Notes under the pieces: model-generated
What the model was told of the DNA's origin: nothing
Databases searched by the model: none
The model's input: only the letters and a program-made list of their open reading frames with translations
Origin: Primula veris
Taxonomy: Eukaryota > Streptophyta > Magnoliopsida > Ericales > Primulaceae
DNA length: 64,000 bases
Reading direction: 5' to 3'
Assembly: GCA_963682055.1 (NCBI GenBank)
Contig: OY821747.1
Location: 27,960,126-28,024,125 of the forward strand
Shown here: piece by piece, positions 62,305 through 64,000 of the stretch
Layout: each line of letters opens with the position of its first letter
Numbering within the stretch: position 1 is the first letter of the stretch
Program-made: the position numbers and the translations under genes

Positions 62305-62844
62305 CCCGAAACTACCCTCACCAGCTCGATACTCCCTCTCATCCTTTCACACTTTATATCACTAGGTATGTATATATACACACTATATATATTAAAGTGA
62401 GTTTTAGTTCAGTTTTTCCTGTTATTTTGGTACCGAGTCAAAAACCAATTGGCCTATAATCATGGGACAAAAGGAGTATTATATGTTGGGTGAATTTGTT
62501 AGTTGTTTATGTTGTGTTTTTATTTTTTCGATTACCGTCTTGGTTTTGAATTCATGTGATTTTAGTTGTCTTTTTAGGGTTAGGGTCTAGTTTCGGAACC
62601 CGAACTTTGAGATTTGCTGTGTTTTGATATATTTAGAGGAAACGTGTAATGTTTGCAGTGAATTTTGGTACTTGTGTGGAAAGTGCCCTTTATTTTTTTG
62701 GCTTATTTACCCGTTGTTTTAGGTTTGAGGTTTCTATGGTTTGATTTCGTTTCTAGTTTGGGCTTTGATTTGGAACCCTAAGTTTGCGATTTGATTCGTT
62801 AATTGTTGATTTCCAGCGTAGTGTGTTTTTGGTGAATTTGAAAC

Positions 62845-63290
62845 TTGGTATCTAAGTTAAACTGGTAAGAGAGAGAGAGACTTGTTTGTTTGCACCTTTT
62901 TAGCTCGGCTTATCTGTTTTTTTTGGCTTGTAAACTCTGGTGCCTTTGGCTTAGCAGCTTAAGGGAGGAGTTTTCCTTTGTTTTCTGGCAAGGTAAAGCG
63001 AGAAAAATCAACTGAATGAACCCTTTTTTTACAATACAAGGAGCTTTTTATATATATATATAAAACAGCTGAGTTTGGTAGTTGCTATCCATGTTAAACT
63101 GGAAAGAGAGATAGAGAGAGGCTTGGAGTTCACCCTTTAATGCTCTCATTAGTTTTATTATCAGCTGCGGTACGTTGAGTTGTCGAGCTTAGAGGGAGGA
63201 GCTTTTTTAGTTTTCCGGTAAGGAAAATCGAGAAGTTTAAGCTGGATGGACCTTTTCTCAATATTAAGAAGCTATTTTTTCTGTTTGAAG
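62845..63290. repeat. Diverged ~240-bp tandem duplication in the presumed intron
   Basis: 'gttaaactgg(t/a)aagagaga' occurs at about 62855 and 63093. Each copy is followed in order by a GAGAGA run, a 'ctt(g)' phrase, 'agggaggag(c)ttttt', 'tttt(c)cgg/tggtaagg/aaggtaa', 'cgagaa', 'tgaa/gatgga' and 'aaggagct/aagaagcta'. The copies are clearly related but well diverged. Confidence 0.6.
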
Positions 63291-64000
63291 TTTGCTGCCA
63301 AATTAGCCCATTCTTTATGTTGACTAAACTTCTAGTCTCGTTTTTGTTAACCTTGATTCCGTCACACTTTTTCTTCCTATTGATTAGTAGACTTCATTTT
63401 GTTCAAAATCTGATCAGAGCCTAAATAGCTATTCAATTTAGATAAATCTTTCTCTTTGAAAATTTTGTACTCTGAAAATACAAGATAGTTTTAATGTTTT
63501 GAAGTTTTTGGTGCAATACTGTAATTGAGACTAACTTTGTGATTTTGGATGGTTGTATTGGAATGGTTGTCTCTAAGTGCATGTAAGACTACGTTTTCTG
63601 TTGCAGACACTTCTTTGTATGCATGTTAGCACATAGGATTATATGCTTGTATTAATGTCTGAGAAGGAAACTTTATACTTATTGATCAAGAAATAGTTGA
63701 GCAACCACGGAAATTTGTATGAACTTAGGACCTTGACTTGACATGCTAATGAATCAGGGCTCAGTTTCAGCTGCTACTGTTGTTTGTTTTACATGTCCAT
63801 TATGTCATGATGTGTAGTTGCATTTAAGAATATAATACACTACTTAAAATTAGCTGAAGAATCATGTAAGTCTAAGACTATATCTTTATGACCTTGGCAT
63901 TGTTTTCTACTGCATGGGGGTTCATTTTTTCTTCATTTATTCTACTTTACATATGCACTTCGCCGAGTTACACTGTTGTGTGCAATGATGTAAGTAATCT

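Larger units (their letters stand above)
62121..64000 (+). other. Probable untranslated first exon and intron, gene continuing off the right edge
   Basis: About 62160-62364 is a pyrimidine-rich stretch of the type seen in plant leaders: ctctctctccatctcac, repeated, ending 'atatcactag|gtatgta' at a possible splice donor. Beyond it the base composition rises in G and T, as in a plant intron, and no coding exon is recognised to 64000. Because it directly follows the CACTA subterminal repeats, it may be the start of a transposase gene. A host gene next to a truncated element is the alternative. Confidence 0.35.

Noticed and set aside
1..64000. CRISPR arrays, operons, bacterial or viral gene clusters
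   Set aside because: Nothing of the kind was seen. The gene structure and repeats are those of a plant nuclear genome.

Overview
This is plant nuclear DNA, most likely from a eudicot. It is AT-rich, its genes are split by GT-AG introns with AT-rich interiors, and it carries many small plant-type transposons (Stowaway, MULE and CACTA miniatures and a tRNA-derived SINE). No bacterial, organellar or viral gene block was seen, and no tRNA or rRNA gene was recognised. I cannot name the species.

Three host genes can be supported. (1) At 2740-3649 (+) are the last three coding exons of a CPYS-type glutaredoxin close to GRXC3. Its 5' exons, including the catalytic Cys-Pro codons, were not found between position 1 and 2739. 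(2) At 27223-29210 (+) is a complete three-exon SHI/STYLISH (SRS) transcription factor of 332 residues with the family zinc finger and IGGH domain. Its leader has a GCC-box-like element and an upstream ORF that overlaps the start codon. (3) At 43233-53327 (-) is a complete 19-exon GH35 beta-galactosidase of 852 residues, close to BGAL3, with a signal peptide, both catalytic glutamates and a C-terminal SUEL-type lectin domain. All 18 of its introns could be placed with GT-AG borders and an unbroken frame. The three genes are functionally unrelated, as is usual in a plant genome: redox control in the secretory route, auxin and gynoecium development, and cell-wall galactan trimming.

The rest is intergenic and mobile-element material. 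4.9-8.2 kb holds two separated pieces of a LINE-type RNase H. 8.2-17.3 kb is AT-rich with five or so MITEs, including a 375-bp foldback MULE MITE with a clean 9-bp target duplication. 17.5-25.6 kb holds a decayed Ty1-copia RNase H tail, a 144-bp CACTA miniature, a long hairpin and a fresh 197-bp tandem duplication. 29.2-43.2 kb has several tandem duplications, a four-copy ~160-bp array, a GTTC/GAAC-rich repeat and a SINE relic. A second SINE lies in intron 12 of the beta-galactosidase gene. 53.5-61.8 kb has more MITEs and no gene. At 61813 a CACTA-type terminus with GCAGCG-rich subterminal repeats begins, followed by what looks like an untranslated first exon and an intron running off the window.

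I did not find a clearly novel biological system. The most informative points are the regulatory leader of the SHI gene, the well-bounded miniature transposons, a six-copy Stowaway-like foldback set, and the possible transposase gene start at the right edge.
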